Notes under the pieces: model-generated
What the model saw: the letters and a program-made list of their open reading frames with translations, nothing else
Databases searched by the model: none
What the model was told of the DNA's origin: nothing
DNA from: Candidatus Woesearchaeota archaeon
GTDB lineage: Archaea; Nanobdellota; Nanobdellia; Woesearchaeales; UBA10216
Direction: 5' to 3'
DNA: 64,000 nucleotides
NCBI GenBank assembly: GCA_016185705.1
Contig: JACPMZ010000007.1
Coordinates: 1-64,000, forward strand
Program-made: the position numbers and the translations under genes
In this document: positions 1-8,948 of the stretch, piece by piece
Numbering within the stretch: position 1 is the first letter of the stretch
Layout of the letters: each line of letters begins with the position of its first letter

Positions 1-10
1 TGAGGTGGTA

Positions 11-556
11 ATGGTGGAATCAGAGGACTTCAAGATGCGGATAGGGGCGGCTGCTATTGACTTTAACCTGCCGGGAGTGGATGGAAACAATTATTCGCTG
101 GATTCTTTCAAGGATAAAGAAATTTTAGCGGTGGTGTTCACCTGCAACCACTGCCCCTATGCGCAGGCATACGAAAAAAGACTCTTTAAGCTGGCAAAGG
201 AATTTTCCGGAAAAGCGGCTTTTGCCGCAATAAATTCAAACGACGCTGAGAAATATCCTGATGATAGCTTTGAGAAGATGAAGGAACGATCTGCTGAAAA
301 AGGATTTCCATACCCTTACTTACATGATGAATCGCAGCAGATTGCAAGGGCTTACGGCGCATTGGTAACACCGCATGTCTTCGTGTTTGACGAATCAAGA
401 AAGCTAATCTATCAGGGCGGAGTTGACAACAGCTGGGAGAACGAAAAGGCAGCAACAGAGCATTACCTAAAAGATGCGCTGACACAAGCCACTTCCGGAA
501 AAGAAATAACGAGAAAAACCGCGCCTGTGATTGGATGTTCTGTGAAGTGGAAGTAA
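11..556 (+). CDS. Thioredoxin-fold redoxin (AhpC/TSA-like)
   Basis: A 181-residue protein with a redoxin/thioredoxin fold. The N-terminal half has the AhpC/TSA pattern (AAIDFNLPGVDGNNYSLDSF) followed by VVFTCNHCPYAQAYEKR, where a CNHC pair occupies the thioredoxin active-site position. A cis-Pro-type segment, ALVTPHVFVFD, follows at about residue 120. In the family, members with a CxxCP-type site act as thiol-disulfide reductases or peroxiredoxin-like proteins. It has no signal peptide, so it is probably cytoplasmic. I chose the ATG at 11 because GAGGTGGT lies directly upstream; the track start at GTG 5 lies inside that ribosome-binding site, and ATG 35 is a weaker alternative. The upstream context is outside the window. 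Confidence 0.85.
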   Translation: MVESEDFKMRIGAAAIDFNLPGVDGNNYSLDSFKDKEILAVVFTCNHCPYAQAYEKRLFKLAKEFSGKAAFAAINSNDAEKYPDDSFEKMKERSAEKGFPYPYLHDESQQIARAYGALVTPHVFVFDESRKLIYQGGVDNSWENEKAATEHYLKDALTQATSGKEITRKTAPVIGCSVKWK

Positions 557-635
557 AAGCACTGCGACGCGGTTTAGATAAAGCCAGCGTTTCAACCTAT
601 CGTTATAGCAAATCACTTTAATAATCGGAATTTTG

Positions 636-717
636 TTCCTAACGAATAAGTGCTTTGCTTATTAGGAAATAACCTTACAATCATTTCAAAACATACGAAA
701 ATCAAGGTTGTTTCCTA
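636..717. other. Mutually exclusive hairpins in the redoxin-dph6 gap
   Basis: TTCCTAA (636-642) can pair with TTAGGAA (662-668). The overlapping TAGGAAATAACCTT (663-676) can instead pair with AAGGTTGTTTCCTA (704-717, 13 of 14 positions). One segment therefore has two alternative partners. The 557-1048 gap is AT-rich here and shows no gene; its right half holds a family A element. Whether the RNA is made or regulates anything is unknown. Confidence 0.4.
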
Positions 718-861
718 TAAGTTATCGGGTGTTGCCATTTAAGCAGCGGATATTCAGCAGCAGCAGCAACGACTGCTACTACGCCAACCTGCTGTCTTCG
801 CTAACTGCCGCTGCCATTGTGAAAAGTCAAAAATAGACCGCCAGCAGACTGACTGCGTTTC

Positions 862-1004
862 CGGTGCTATTGTAAAAGTTCACTTTACCGCTGCTTTTAT
901 TCTGCCCGTGCTGATTTTCCCCTCCCTTGCTATTTAAGGGAGGGAAAAAGCAGGAAGGGAAGCCAGCAACAGAGCGAGGCTGCGTGAATTTTTCAATAAG
1001 GCCG
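862..1004. mobile_element. Family A hairpin MITE, copy A1
   Basis: A non-coding element of about 143 bp. Its left end CGGTGCTATTGTAAAAGTTCAC and right end (reverse complement CGGCCTTATTGAAAAATTCACGC) form an imperfect terminal inverted repeat. A long hairpin at 911-953 lies inside (CTGATTTTCCCCTCCCTT / AAGGGAGGGAAAAAGCAG). CGTTTC directly precedes (856-861) and follows (1005-1010) the element and may be a target duplication. The right end lies about 45 bp before dph6. Other copies of the same family are at 15822, 55692 and 61015. Confidence 0.7.
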
Positions 1005-1048
1005 CGTTTCAATTAAATTTATAAGCCCGCTAAAACTGCGAATATGGC

Positions 1049-1750
1049 ATGGATGTTGCAATAATGTACTCAGGCGGAAAGGACAGCAATTATGCTGTAA
1101 AGCATGCGCTGGACAAAGGGTGGAGCATAAAGTATTTGCTTTCTGTGAAGCCCACAAGAACAGATTGTTTTCTTTTTCACTACGCAACTGTTGAGCACAC
1201 AAAGCTGCAGGCAGAAGCTCTCGGCTTAAAGCACTATCTGCTGAGCTGCAGCGTCGCACATCCCAAGAAGGAGGCAGAAATAGTAAGGCAGTTTGTGGCT
1301 GCAAACGAAAAGGTTGACGCAGTAATTCTGGGCGGAACAGGGCTGCAGGCAACGCAGATAAGAAGCATACAAGAAGCATTAAGACCGCATGGCGTGGAGG
1401 TGTTCGCTGCTCACTCCGGTGAAGACCATTTTGAGCTGCTGAAAAAGATGATTGATGACGGCTTTGAGATTATGATAACGCAGGTTGCATCCGAAGGGCT
1501 GCCGCAGTGGCTGGGAAAAACCATTACAAAAGATAACATTGGCCAACTGGAAGCAGATGCCAGCAAATACGGCTTCCATGTAGGAGGAGAGGGCGGCTAC
1601 TTTGACAGCTATGTGCTTGATGCTCCCACTTTCAGCAAAAGAATAGTGATTGAAGACTCAGAAAAAATCATGGAAGACCGGTATTCAGGGCATGTAGCCA
1701 TTAAAAAAGCGATGCTTGCTTCCAAGGCAGAAAAAGAAATAGTCAGGTAG
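1049..1750 (+). CDS. dph6: Diphthine--ammonia ligase (Dph6 family ATP pyrophosphatase)
   Basis: A 233-residue PP-loop ATPase. The ATP-binding loop is at the very N-terminus (MYSGGKDSNYA). Conserved family segments follow, including LGGTGLQATQIRS and the C-terminal GEGGYFDSYVLDAP. Dph6 amidates diphthine on elongation factor 2 with ammonia and ATP, the last step of diphthamide synthesis in archaea and eukaryotes; it acts in the cytoplasm. The length matches the short archaeal form, without the C-terminal YjgF-like domains of eukaryotic Dph6. ATG 1049 places the PP-loop at residue 8, as is usual. The gene stands alone, just downstream of a family A element. Confidence 0.9.
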   Translation: MDVAIMYSGGKDSNYAVKHALDKGWSIKYLLSVKPTRTDCFLFHYATVEHTKLQAEALGLKHYLLSCSVAHPKKEAEIVRQFVAANEKVDAVILGGTGLQATQIRSIQEALRPHGVEVFAAHSGEDHFELLKKMIDDGFEIMITQVASEGLPQWLGKTITKDNIGQLEADASKYGFHVGGEGGYFDSYVLDAPTFSKRIVIEDSEKIMEDRYSGHVAIKKAMLASKAEKEIVR

Positions 1751-1857
1751 GGCTTTTGCGTGTTCTGCAGCCCAGCCATTCCCCAGCACCCGGATTTCGG
1801 GCCCCGAGCCCTGTAATTTTAAGCATTTCAAGCCCTGAAACCCCTGTTTTTTAACGA

Positions 1858-1870
1858 AAACTATTTATAG
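1858..1870 (+). promoter_or_regulatory. Putative TATA box for gyrB
   Basis: The sequence AACTATTTATAG fits an archaeal TATA box about 60 nt before the gyrB ATG, implying a leader of roughly 30 nt. It is the only such motif in the gap from dph6. Confidence 0.5.
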
Positions 1871-1926
1871 ATGCGCACCTTAATACCTGCTGGAATTTAC
1901 CGACGAGAAATTCTTCAGAGTTTAGA

Positions 1927-3825
1927 ATGGATGAACCAAAACAAGCGTATGGGGCAGGAAGCATAAAGGTCCTTGGCGGAATTGACGGCATACGCGCACG
2001 GCCAAGCATGTACATAGGAGATACTGCGCTGCGCGGCCTGCACCACCTGGTGTATGAAGTAGTGGACAACAGCATAGACGAGGCCCTTGCCGGCCACTGC
2101 ACCAGAATCATCGTAACAATAAATCCTGACGGCTCTGTAACAGCTGAGGACAACGGCCGCGGAATACCTGTGGACATAATGCCCCAGTTCGGAAAGCCGG
2201 CGCTGGAAATAGTCATGACAAAGCTGCACGCCGGCGGCAAATTTGACCACAAAACCTACAAGGTAAGCGGCGGACTGCACGGAGTGGGAATATCAGTTGT
2301 CAACGCGCTCTCCAAGAAGCTGACTGTCTATGTCCGGAGAGACGGAAAAATTCACATGCAGAGCTACAGCCGCGGACAGCCAAGCAGCGAACTGGAGGTT
2401 GTCGGAGAAGCCAGCGATACAGGAACAAAAATCACATTTACCCCGGACGAGGAAATTTTCAGCGAAAAAGAATTCAACTTTGAAATATTGTCAAGCAGGC
2501 TGCGAGAACTCGCATTCCTGAACCCGGGACTGGAAATTGCAATAAAAGACGAACGCACGCAAAAGGAGCACATGTTCAGGTATGACGGCGGCATAAAATC
2601 CTTTGTTGAATTCCTGAACCAAAACAAAACTGCGCTGCACCCGGTGATTTACATGAAAAAGGAAAACGACAGCGCACAGACTGAAATAGCCATACAGTAC
2701 AATGACGGCTACCTCGAGAACATTTTCAGCTTTGCAAACACCATAAACACTTCCGAAGGAGGAACACACCTCTCAGGCTTCAAAACAGCGCTTACGCGCA
2801 CATTAAACAGCTATGCAGAAGGCAAAGGACTCCTGAAGGAAGGCTTAAAAATATCAAGCAATGACACCCTTGAAGGGCTCGCAGCCGTAATATCAGTAAA
2901 GCTTCCAGACCCCCAGTTTGAAGGCCAAACCAAGCGCAAGCTCGGAAACTCAGAAACAAAAGGGCGCGTGGAGTCAATGATGACTGCAGAGTTCAGCGCA
3001 TACCTTGAAGAGAACCCGAAAATCGGCAGGCTGCTCGTGGACAAATGCGTGAATGCAGCTGAAGCAAGGCTGGCTGCGAAGCGGGCAAAAGAAATAACGC
3101 GCAGAAAAAGCGCCCTGAACTCAGGAAGCCTGCCCGGAAAATTAGCGGACTGCTCAAACACAAATCCGGAAGAATGCGAACTGTACGTGGTTGAGGGGGA
3201 CAGCGCAGGCGGAAGCAGCAAACAAGGGCGGAATAAGGAATTCCAGGCCATTCTTCCGCTAAAAGGCAAGATTCTCAATGTGGAAAAAGCAAGACTGCAC
3301 AAAATATTCAACAGCCGCGAAATAGTAACGCTGGCAACAGCCATCGGCACAGGCATAGGAAATGAGTTTGACATTAAGAAAGCAAGATATCACAAAATCA
3401 TCATTACCTGCGATGCAGACGTTGACGGCGCACACATACGGACGCTTCTGCTGACGTTCTTCTTCAGGTACATGAAGCAGTTGATAGAAGCGGGATACAT
3501 ATACATTGCCCAGCCGCCCCTGTACAGAGTCTATAAAAACAAGAATGAGCATTATGTTTACAACGAACAAAAACTCAAAGAGCTGCTCAGGGAAATCGGT
3601 GAAGACGGCATAACGCTGCAGCGCTACAAAGGTCTTGGAGAGATGAATCCATCACAGCTGTGGCAAACAACAATGAACCCTGAAACAAGAACGCTGGTGA
3701 AGGTCAAGGTGGAAGATGCCGTAGAGGCAGACGAAATCTTCTCGCTGCTGATGGGCGAAGAAGTAGAGCCGCGGCGCAAATTCATAGAGGAGCACGCCCT
3801 GGAAGTGAAGAATCTGGATGTTTAA
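1927..3825 (+). CDS. gyrB: DNA gyrase subunit B
   Basis: A 632-residue type IIA topoisomerase B subunit. The GHKL ATPase domain shows [13 protein letters not shown] (about residue 43), an NGRGIPV loop and [15 protein letters not shown]. The transducer domain follows. The TOPRIM domain has [20 protein letters not shown] (about 420) and the metal-binding [13 protein letters not shown] (about 500). The C-terminus has the conserved [15 protein letters not shown]. With GyrA it would introduce negative supercoils; GyrA is not in this window, and in bacteria and many archaea the two are adjacent. The family is bacterial in origin and entered archaea by transfer. Length is normal and all motifs are intact. 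Confidence 0.97.
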   Translation: MDEPKQAYGAGSIKVLGGIDGIRARPSMYIGDTALRGLHHLVYEVVDNSIDEALAGHCTRIIVTINPDGSVTAEDNGRGIPVDIMPQFGKPALEIVMTKLHAGGKFDHKTYKVSGGLHGVGISVVNALSKKLTVYVRRDGKIHMQSYSRGQPSSELEVVGEASDTGTKITFTPDEEIFSEKEFNFEILSSRLRELAFLNPGLEIAIKDERTQKEHMFRYDGGIKSFVEFLNQNKTALHPVIYMKKENDSAQTEIAIQYNDGYLENIFSFANTINTSEGGTHLSGFKTALTRTLNSYAEGKGLLKEGLKISSNDTLEGLAAVISVKLPDPQFEGQTKRKLGNSETKGRVESMMTAEFSAYLEENPKIGRLLVDKCVNAAEARLAAKRAKEITRRKSALNSGSLPGKLADCSNTNPEECELYVVEGDSAGGSSKQGRNKEFQAILPLKGKILNVEKARLHKIFNSREIVTLATAIGTGIGNEFDIKKARYHKIIITCDADVDGAHIRTLLLTFFFRYMKQLIEAGYIYIAQPPLYRVYKNKNEHYVYNEQKLKELLREIGEDGITLQRYKGLGEMNPSQLWQTTMNPETRTLVKVKVEDAVEADEIFSLLMGEEVEPRRKFIEEHALEVKNLDV

Positions 3826-3854
3826 GAATGGTAACTTTCCTCCGCCGCATTACT

Positions 3855-3910
3855 TTGCGCTGCTTTTTCCCCTCCCCTGAAAATTAAGGGGAGGGAAAAA
3901 AGCAGCGCAA
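3855..3910. repeat. Hairpin repeat H2 (CTCCC core)
   Basis: Arms of about 24 bp (TTGCGCTGCTTTTTCCCCTCCCC paired with GGGGAGGGAAAAAAGCAGCGCAA) around a short AT-rich loop, between gyrB and the eS1 gene. It shares the CCTCCC core with the other hairpins here but has different outer arms. No clear terminal repeats flank it. It could also end gyrB transcription. Confidence 0.7.
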
Positions 3911-4014
3911 GGAGGCAGTTCAGCGATTAAAATTGAGCAGGGCGCAGCGTATACTTGGAAAGCGGACTTAACACTTGCGATACATTTTTAAACCGCCCAA
4001 AATTCCGGATTCAC

Positions 4015-4803
4015 ATGGCAAAAGCACAGCCGCAGATAAAGGGCAAACTGATAAAGAAGCAGTGGCACAGCATAGTGGCTGGCAAGGACTTCAACTCTGC
4101 AGACCTGGGCGAAACTTTGGCTGCTGACCCATCCAGCATGATGCACAGGCAGCTGACTGTAAACCTGGCAAACCTCACAGGAGATATAAGGCAGCAGGGA
4201 ATCAGCCTGCAGTTCAAGGTTTCAGAAATCAGGGATGGAAAAGGCATCGCAGGCGTCACGGGCTACGAGGCGAGCGCCTCACAGCTTCACAGATTAGTGA
4301 GGCGGGGCGTTGAAAGGCTTGACGATTCCATAGAATGCATGACAAGCGACGGCGTAACCATTAAAATAAAACCTTTTGCCGTCACCAAATCAGCGGTAAG
4401 CAAATCAAAGCTGCGATTAATGCGTGCAAGGCTAAGGGAAGCGCTGAGAGCAGAAAGCGCAAAAACAACCTACTCTGATTTCATGCAAAGCGTCATCTCC
4501 CACAAGCTTCAAAGCCTGCTTAAGGACGCTACACGGAAAATATACCCGCTGCGCGCCATAGAAATACGGAAACTGGTGATTATTGGCGGAGAAAAGCAAA
4601 CTGAAGTGAAAAAGCAGCGAAAAGCAGCTGAAAAAGCCAAGCCTTCAGAGCCGGCAGATGAGCTTAAAGCAGACGAAAAAGCTGCACTGGCAACTGATGC
4701 AGCCGAAGAAGAAAAGCCGGCAAAAAGAGCTGAGCAGCCGGCGCCAAAAGCAGAAAAGGAATCCGCAGCAGAAGATAAAAAATCCAGTGAAGACGCACAG
4801 TAA
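4015..4803 (+). CDS. rps3ae: 30S ribosomal protein eS1 (S3Ae)
   Basis: Residues 1-200 match archaeal S3ae: IKGKLIKKQWHSIVAG near the start, LANLTGDIRQQGISLQFKV in the centre, and the conserved IYPLRAIEIRKLVII at the end of the fold. The protein binds the small subunit near the mRNA exit. I start at ATG 4015; the track start at 3955 lies upstream of a TATA box (about 3981, TACATTTTTAAA), so translation is probably nearly leaderless. The last 60 residues are a low-complexity Lys/Glu/Ala tail (QRKAAEKAKPSEPADELKA and onward), longer than in most archaeal homologues and probably disordered. Confidence 0.93.
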   Translation: MAKAQPQIKGKLIKKQWHSIVAGKDFNSADLGETLAADPSSMMHRQLTVNLANLTGDIRQQGISLQFKVSEIRDGKGIAGVTGYEASASQLHRLVRRGVERLDDSIECMTSDGVTIKIKPFAVTKSAVSKSKLRLMRARLREALRAESAKTTYSDFMQSVISHKLQSLLKDATRKIYPLRAIEIRKLVIIGGEKQTEVKKQRKAAEKAKPSEPADELKADEKAALATDAAEEEKPAKRAEQPAPKAEKESAAEDKKSSEDAQ

Positions 4804-4882
4804 TGTTTCTTATTCTCAAGTAGTTAAGAACTTTATTAAAGTATGCTGGCAAATCTTATCTTAATAGTTATAAGAATAAATT

Positions 4883-6682
4883 GTGAAAATGCCTGTAAAA
4901 CCCAAAAGAGTTACAACTGCTGCAGACGATCTGTATGAGATTGTAAGGCAGAAAAAGGAAATCGCCTTCAAAGATGCAGCACGCATCCTTAAAGTTCCTG
5001 TGCCAACAATAGAGGCATGGTCAACATTTCTTGAGGAGGACGGGCTGCTGTCAATCAAATACAAGTTCACAACGCCATACGTGACTCTTCCCTCCCCAAA
5101 AAAGCAGGCGAAGCAGGCAGACAGAATAAGGCCGCTCTTCCAGGAAAAGCTGGAAGAAGTTGAAATCAGAAGCGAAATGGAGAACGCCGAGGCGCTTCTC
5201 AAAAAATCAAGCCAGAAGCGGGCTCAGGGAGAATTTGGACTTCTGGAGCGCAACAGCAACGAACTTTTCGACAAAATGAGCAAGGTAGTGGAGTTCATAA
5301 GCTCCAGGGCTGACATAGCTCCACAGATTAAAGCCAGACTGGCAGACCAGCTGAAGGAGGTAAGCTCAAAAACCGCAGAGGCATCCAAGCTTGTCAGCGC
5401 CAGCAAATTTGACGAAGCCAGCACCGCATTCTCGCATGTGCAGGAAAGACTCCAGCAGCTGCTGGAAGAATCAAAGAAGCACTACGAAGACATTCAGCAG
5501 GAAAAAGGCGTGGATGAAAAGAGCATGGGCAAGCTGCTTGAATCAACATACGCACTCCTGGAAGAAGGCAAACTGGAGGAAGCGCAAGCCAACTACAGCA
5601 AAATAAAAAAGCTTTTCGCTATCTTCTCGCAGAAATTCGTTTCTGAAAAAAGCCAGATGCAGGGCAGCATTCTGAAACTGAACAGGGACCTTGCAGTTCA
5701 GTCAACAAAAATAAAGGAACAGAGAATCGCAGCAGGAAGCCAGGATATTGGCAGGATGCTCAGAATTACGAACAAAAAAATAAGCCAAAAAAGGTTCGCA
5801 GAAGCGGCAGCATACTACAACCAGATAAAAAACATCTACGCCGGGCTGCCTGACGGATTCATCCGGGAAAAGCACGCCCTCAAAGAGCAGATACTAAAGG
5901 TCTTTTCCAAGCTGGCAAATGAGAGGGAGCGCCGCCTCGCTGAAAAATTCAGCTCGCGCTCCAGGCAAATCTCCAAGCTCCTTGGGGAAGGGAACAAATA
6001 CGTCTTTGAAAACAGCATACCGCTGGCTGTGCAGACCTACAAGAGCGTGAGCGGACTGTTCTCAGAGCTGCCCCGCGGATTCCTGAGGCAGAAATCAGAA
6101 CTGCATGAACGCATAATCCTTTTCCATCAGGCCCTTGAACAGAAACTTGAAGCGTCAAAAGAGGAAGACATGCGCACCAAAAGCCAACAAATCCTAAGCA
6201 TGCTTAAAGAAATGCAGCAGCTCACAAACCAGGGCAGCTACGGACAAGCAGAGCAAACCTATTACAGAATCAACAGCGTATTCAGAAGCCTGCCCGCAGG
6301 GTTCCTGCACGGAAAAACCAAACTGCAGCAGGAAATCATCGCAAATTACGAAGCGCTGATGGCCAGCCAGGACAAAAAAACCTCAACAAGCTTCAGCTCG
6401 GACATAACTGAATTAGCTGCCATGGTTCAACGCGCCGATGAAAACGTCAAAGCAGGAAACTACGAGCAGGCAAATGCCCTTTACCAAAAAATAAAGGCCG
6501 CATACGTGAAGCTCAGGCCAGTGGATATGCGCCAGCGCGACGCAATCAGAAACAGGATACTGCTTCTGTACAAGCACATCCTGCAGTCAAAAGAGCCGGA
6601 CGTCCACCAGATGATAGAAGGGCTCAGAACAAAATCCAGGGCAAGGGTAAGAATGCCAGCACAGGTGCTAGGAAGTGGATGA
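4883..6682 (+). CDS. Winged-helix protein with five helical repeats, pilus operon
   Basis: Residues 1-75 look like a winged-helix DNA-binding domain (YEIVRQKKEIAFKDAARILKVPVPTIEAWSTFLEEDGLL). The rest, to residue 599, is helical and partly coiled-coil. Five related units recur about every 75 residues with a Y..I...F..LP.GF...K..L...I pattern: YSKIKKLFAIFSQKF (about 237), YNQIKNIYAGLPDGF (312), YKSVSGLFSELPRGF (383), YRINSVFRSLPAGF (460) and YQKIKAAYVKL (533). They resemble TPR-like scaffolds. The gene overlaps the secretion ATPase by 8 nt, so the two are surely co-transcribed. Start is GTG 4883 or ATG 4889. The role is unknown; a cytoplasmic assembly or regulatory factor for the pilus is an inference. 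Confidence 0.75.
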   Translation: MKMPVKPKRVTTAADDLYEIVRQKKEIAFKDAARILKVPVPTIEAWSTFLEEDGLLSIKYKFTTPYVTLPSPKKQAKQADRIRPLFQEKLEEVEIRSEMENAEALLKKSSQKRAQGEFGLLERNSNELFDKMSKVVEFISSRADIAPQIKARLADQLKEVSSKTAEASKLVSASKFDEASTAFSHVQERLQQLLEESKKHYEDIQQEKGVDEKSMGKLLESTYALLEEGKLEEAQANYSKIKKLFAIFSQKFVSEKSQMQGSILKLNRDLAVQSTKIKEQRIAAGSQDIGRMLRITNKKISQKRFAEAAAYYNQIKNIYAGLPDGFIREKHALKEQILKVFSKLANERERRLAEKFSSRSRQISKLLGEGNKYVFENSIPLAVQTYKSVSGLFSELPRGFLRQKSELHERIILFHQALEQKLEASKEEDMRTKSQQILSMLKEMQQLTNQGSYGQAEQTYYRINSVFRSLPAGFLHGKTKLQQEIIANYEALMASQDKKTSTSFSSDITELAAMVQRADENVKAGNYEQANALYQKIKAAYVKLRPVDMRQRDAIRNRILLLYKHILQSKEPDVHQMIEGLRTKSRARVRMPAQVLGSG

Positions 6683-8114
6683 ACCAAAAGTACTGGAAAC
6701 ATACAAGCTGAAACTTGGAGAAGTTCTCATAGACGTAAGCATATACACCGAGGAAGATGAGCCGGTTCCCATATACAACGTATCCATACTCAACATCAGC
6801 AAAACCACGCAGCGAATACTCGAAAAGCTGCGCGAAGAATTCATATCAAGGGTCAACCTGGGAGCGCTGCAGGAAACAGAGTCTGCAGACATCATAGAAA
6901 GGTTCAAGCAGGAAATCCGCGTTCTGATAAAAAAATACTTTCCGGGGCTGGATGATGACACCACAGAGCTTCTCGTAAACCACGTCATCCAGCAAAACGT
7001 CGGCCTCGGCCCGCTGGAAATACTCCTCAAGGATGCAAACCTTGAGGAAATAGTGGTAAACGATTCCAAGGAGCCGGTCTGGGTTTACCATCGCGCATAC
7101 GGCTGGCTGAAAACCAACGTATTCATAAAAAGCGAAGCAAGAATCAGGCACTACTCCACAACCATAGGAAGAGAGGTGGGCAAAGAAATAACGCTCCTCA
7201 AGCCGCTGATGGACGCCCACCTGACAACAGGCGACAGGGTTAACGCAACGCTGCAACCCATATCAACAAAAGGCAACACAATAACCATAAGAAAATTCGC
7301 AGAAAAACCGTGGAGCATTACAGACTTAATCAAGAAGAAAACAATGAACTACGAGGTTGCAGCCGTTATCTGGCAGGCGCTCCAGAATGAGCTGTCCATG
7401 ATTATCTCAGGCGGAACCGGCTCAGGGAAAACATCAACGCTGAACGCCATCGCCAACTTCTTCCCCCCAAACCAGCGCATCATATCCATAGAGGATACCA
7501 GGGAACTGACGCTGCCAAACACCCTCCACTGGGTGCCGATGGAGACCCGGCTCCCGAACCCTGAAGGCAAGGGCGAGATAACTATGCTCGACCTTGTGGT
7601 AAACAGCCTCAGAATGCGCCCTGACCGCATAATCATGGGCGAAGTAAGGAGGCAGCGGGAGGCAGAGGTGCTGTTCGAGGCAATGCACACAGGCCACAGC
7701 GTCTATGCAACGCTTCACGCCAACAACGCAGTGGAAACCATTGTCAGACTGACGACACCGCCGATTAACATGCCAAAAGCAGTGCTGAGTTCACTATCCC
7801 TGCTGCTGGTGCAAAACAGAAACCGGCGCACAGGAAAAAGGAGAACGCTGCAGGTAGCAGAAATCACGCCGGACGGAGACGCAGAAGTAGTGATACAGCT
7901 GGATGTTTTAAAGGATTCGCTCATAAGAACGAGCGAAGCCAAACGCACCCTTGACACGCTGTACCTGTACACCGGCCTCAGGCCGGCAGAAATTGAGAAA
8001 GACATAAAATCAAAAATGGCTGCGCTAAAATGGCTTGTTCACCAGGACATAACCGATGTCCACGAAATAGGGCTGATAATGTCAAAATACTATGCCGGAA
8101 CACTGCACGTCTGA
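6675..8114 (+). CDS. Type II/IV secretion ATPase, TadA/FlaI/VirB11 family
   Basis: A 479-residue hexameric motor ATPase. The N-terminal domain (about 1-170) includes GLGPLEILLKDANLEEIVVN, typical of archaeal GspE/TadA proteins. The Walker A is SGGTGSGKTST (about 247), the Asp box is ISIEDTRELTLP, the Walker B region is MRPDRIIMGEVR, and the His box is GHSVYATLHANN. ATP hydrolysis powers pilin extraction and assembly at the cytoplasmic face of the membrane. GTG 6675 starts inside the upstream gene. Two membrane platform genes follow directly, so this is a type IV pilus or Tad-like machine that probably assembles the class III prepilins encoded elsewhere in the window. Confidence 0.95.
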   Translation: MDEPKVLETYKLKLGEVLIDVSIYTEEDEPVPIYNVSILNISKTTQRILEKLREEFISRVNLGALQETESADIIERFKQEIRVLIKKYFPGLDDDTTELLVNHVIQQNVGLGPLEILLKDANLEEIVVNDSKEPVWVYHRAYGWLKTNVFIKSEARIRHYSTTIGREVGKEITLLKPLMDAHLTTGDRVNATLQPISTKGNTITIRKFAEKPWSITDLIKKKTMNYEVAAVIWQALQNELSMIISGGTGSGKTSTLNAIANFFPPNQRIISIEDTRELTLPNTLHWVPMETRLPNPEGKGEITMLDLVVNSLRMRPDRIIMGEVRRQREAEVLFEAMHTGHSVYATLHANNAVETIVRLTTPPINMPKAVLSSLSLLLVQNRNRRTGKRRTLQVAEITPDGDAEVVIQLDVLKDSLIRTSEAKRTLDTLYLYTGLRPAEIEKDIKSKMAALKWLVHQDITDVHEIGLIMSKYYAGTLHV

Positions 8115-8117
8115 GAG

Positions 8118-8948
8118 GTGGTGCCAATAATAGACTTCGCAAATATAATAATAAGGATAGCGCCGTCAGTAAAGACAAACCTGCGCATAGCACACAACAG
8201 AACACCCCCAACAAAGTTTGTGCAGAAATCCATGAAGCTGGCGCTGTACACATCAGTAACAGTGTCAGCAGTAATCTTCTTCCTGCTGGCAAGAACAGTA
8301 TCCATAGTAAAACTCATACCCATCATGCTTCTGGTGGCAGCAACGAGCTATGCGCTTATGTTCATCTTCATCCTGCAGTCGCCAAAGGCAGAAATCAGAA
8401 AAAGGCAGAGGGAAATAGACAGGGAGGTTCTCTTTGCAGGCAGATACCTCCTCATAAAGCTTGAGTCAGGCACACCGCTCGTTAACACAATTGAAGACGC
8501 ATCAAAGGGCTTTGGAATAAGCGCCAAGTACTTCAAGGAAATAATTGACGACATAGACACAGGCATGCCGCTGGAGAAGGCGCTGGAGGACGCACGCAGC
8601 TTCAACGCATCCAAAAAATTCAAGAGAATACTGTGGCAGCTTGTCACAGTGCTCAAAACCGGCTCAGAAGTGACAGACGTTCTCCGGGCAACGCTCAGAA
8701 GCATAGCAACAGAGCAAATCCTTGAAATCAAAAGGTACTCTAAAAAGCTTAACTCGCTGATGCTCTTCTACATGGTCCTGGGAAGCGTTGTGCCGTCATT
8801 AGGGCTGACTATGCTCATAATAATGTCCGGCTTCCTGAACCTTCAGCTGGAAAACACGCTGCTGTTCAGCCTGCTGTTCCTGCTGACAGTAATCCAGCTG
8901 GCTTTCCTCATCATGGTCAGGGCAGCACGCCCGCTGGTGGACATATGA
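8118..8948 (+). CDS. Type II secretion F-domain membrane protein (TadB/FlaJ-like)
   Basis: A 276-residue polytopic protein. Two membrane segments lie at about 38-80 (ALYTSVTVSAVIFFLLA, VKLIPIMLLVAATSYALMF), followed by a cytoplasmic T2SSF domain (ESGTPLVNTIEDASKGFG, MPLEKALEDAR, TVLKTGSEVTDVLRA). Two further hydrophobic segments close the protein. It would form half of the membrane platform on which the ATPase acts. The start is GTG at 8118 or 8121, 4-7 nt after the ATPase stop, with GAGAGG in front. Its stop overlaps the next gene by 4 nt (ATGA). Confidence 0.88.
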   Translation: MVPIIDFANIIIRIAPSVKTNLRIAHNRTPPTKFVQKSMKLALYTSVTVSAVIFFLLARTVSIVKLIPIMLLVAATSYALMFIFILQSPKAEIRKRQREIDREVLFAGRYLLIKLESGTPLVNTIEDASKGFGISAKYFKEIIDDIDTGMPLEKALEDARSFNASKKFKRILWQLVTVLKTGSEVTDVLRATLRSIATEQILEIKRYSKKLNSLMLFYMVLGSVVPSLGLTMLIIMSGFLNLQLENTLLFSLLFLLTVIQLAFLIMVRAARPLVDI

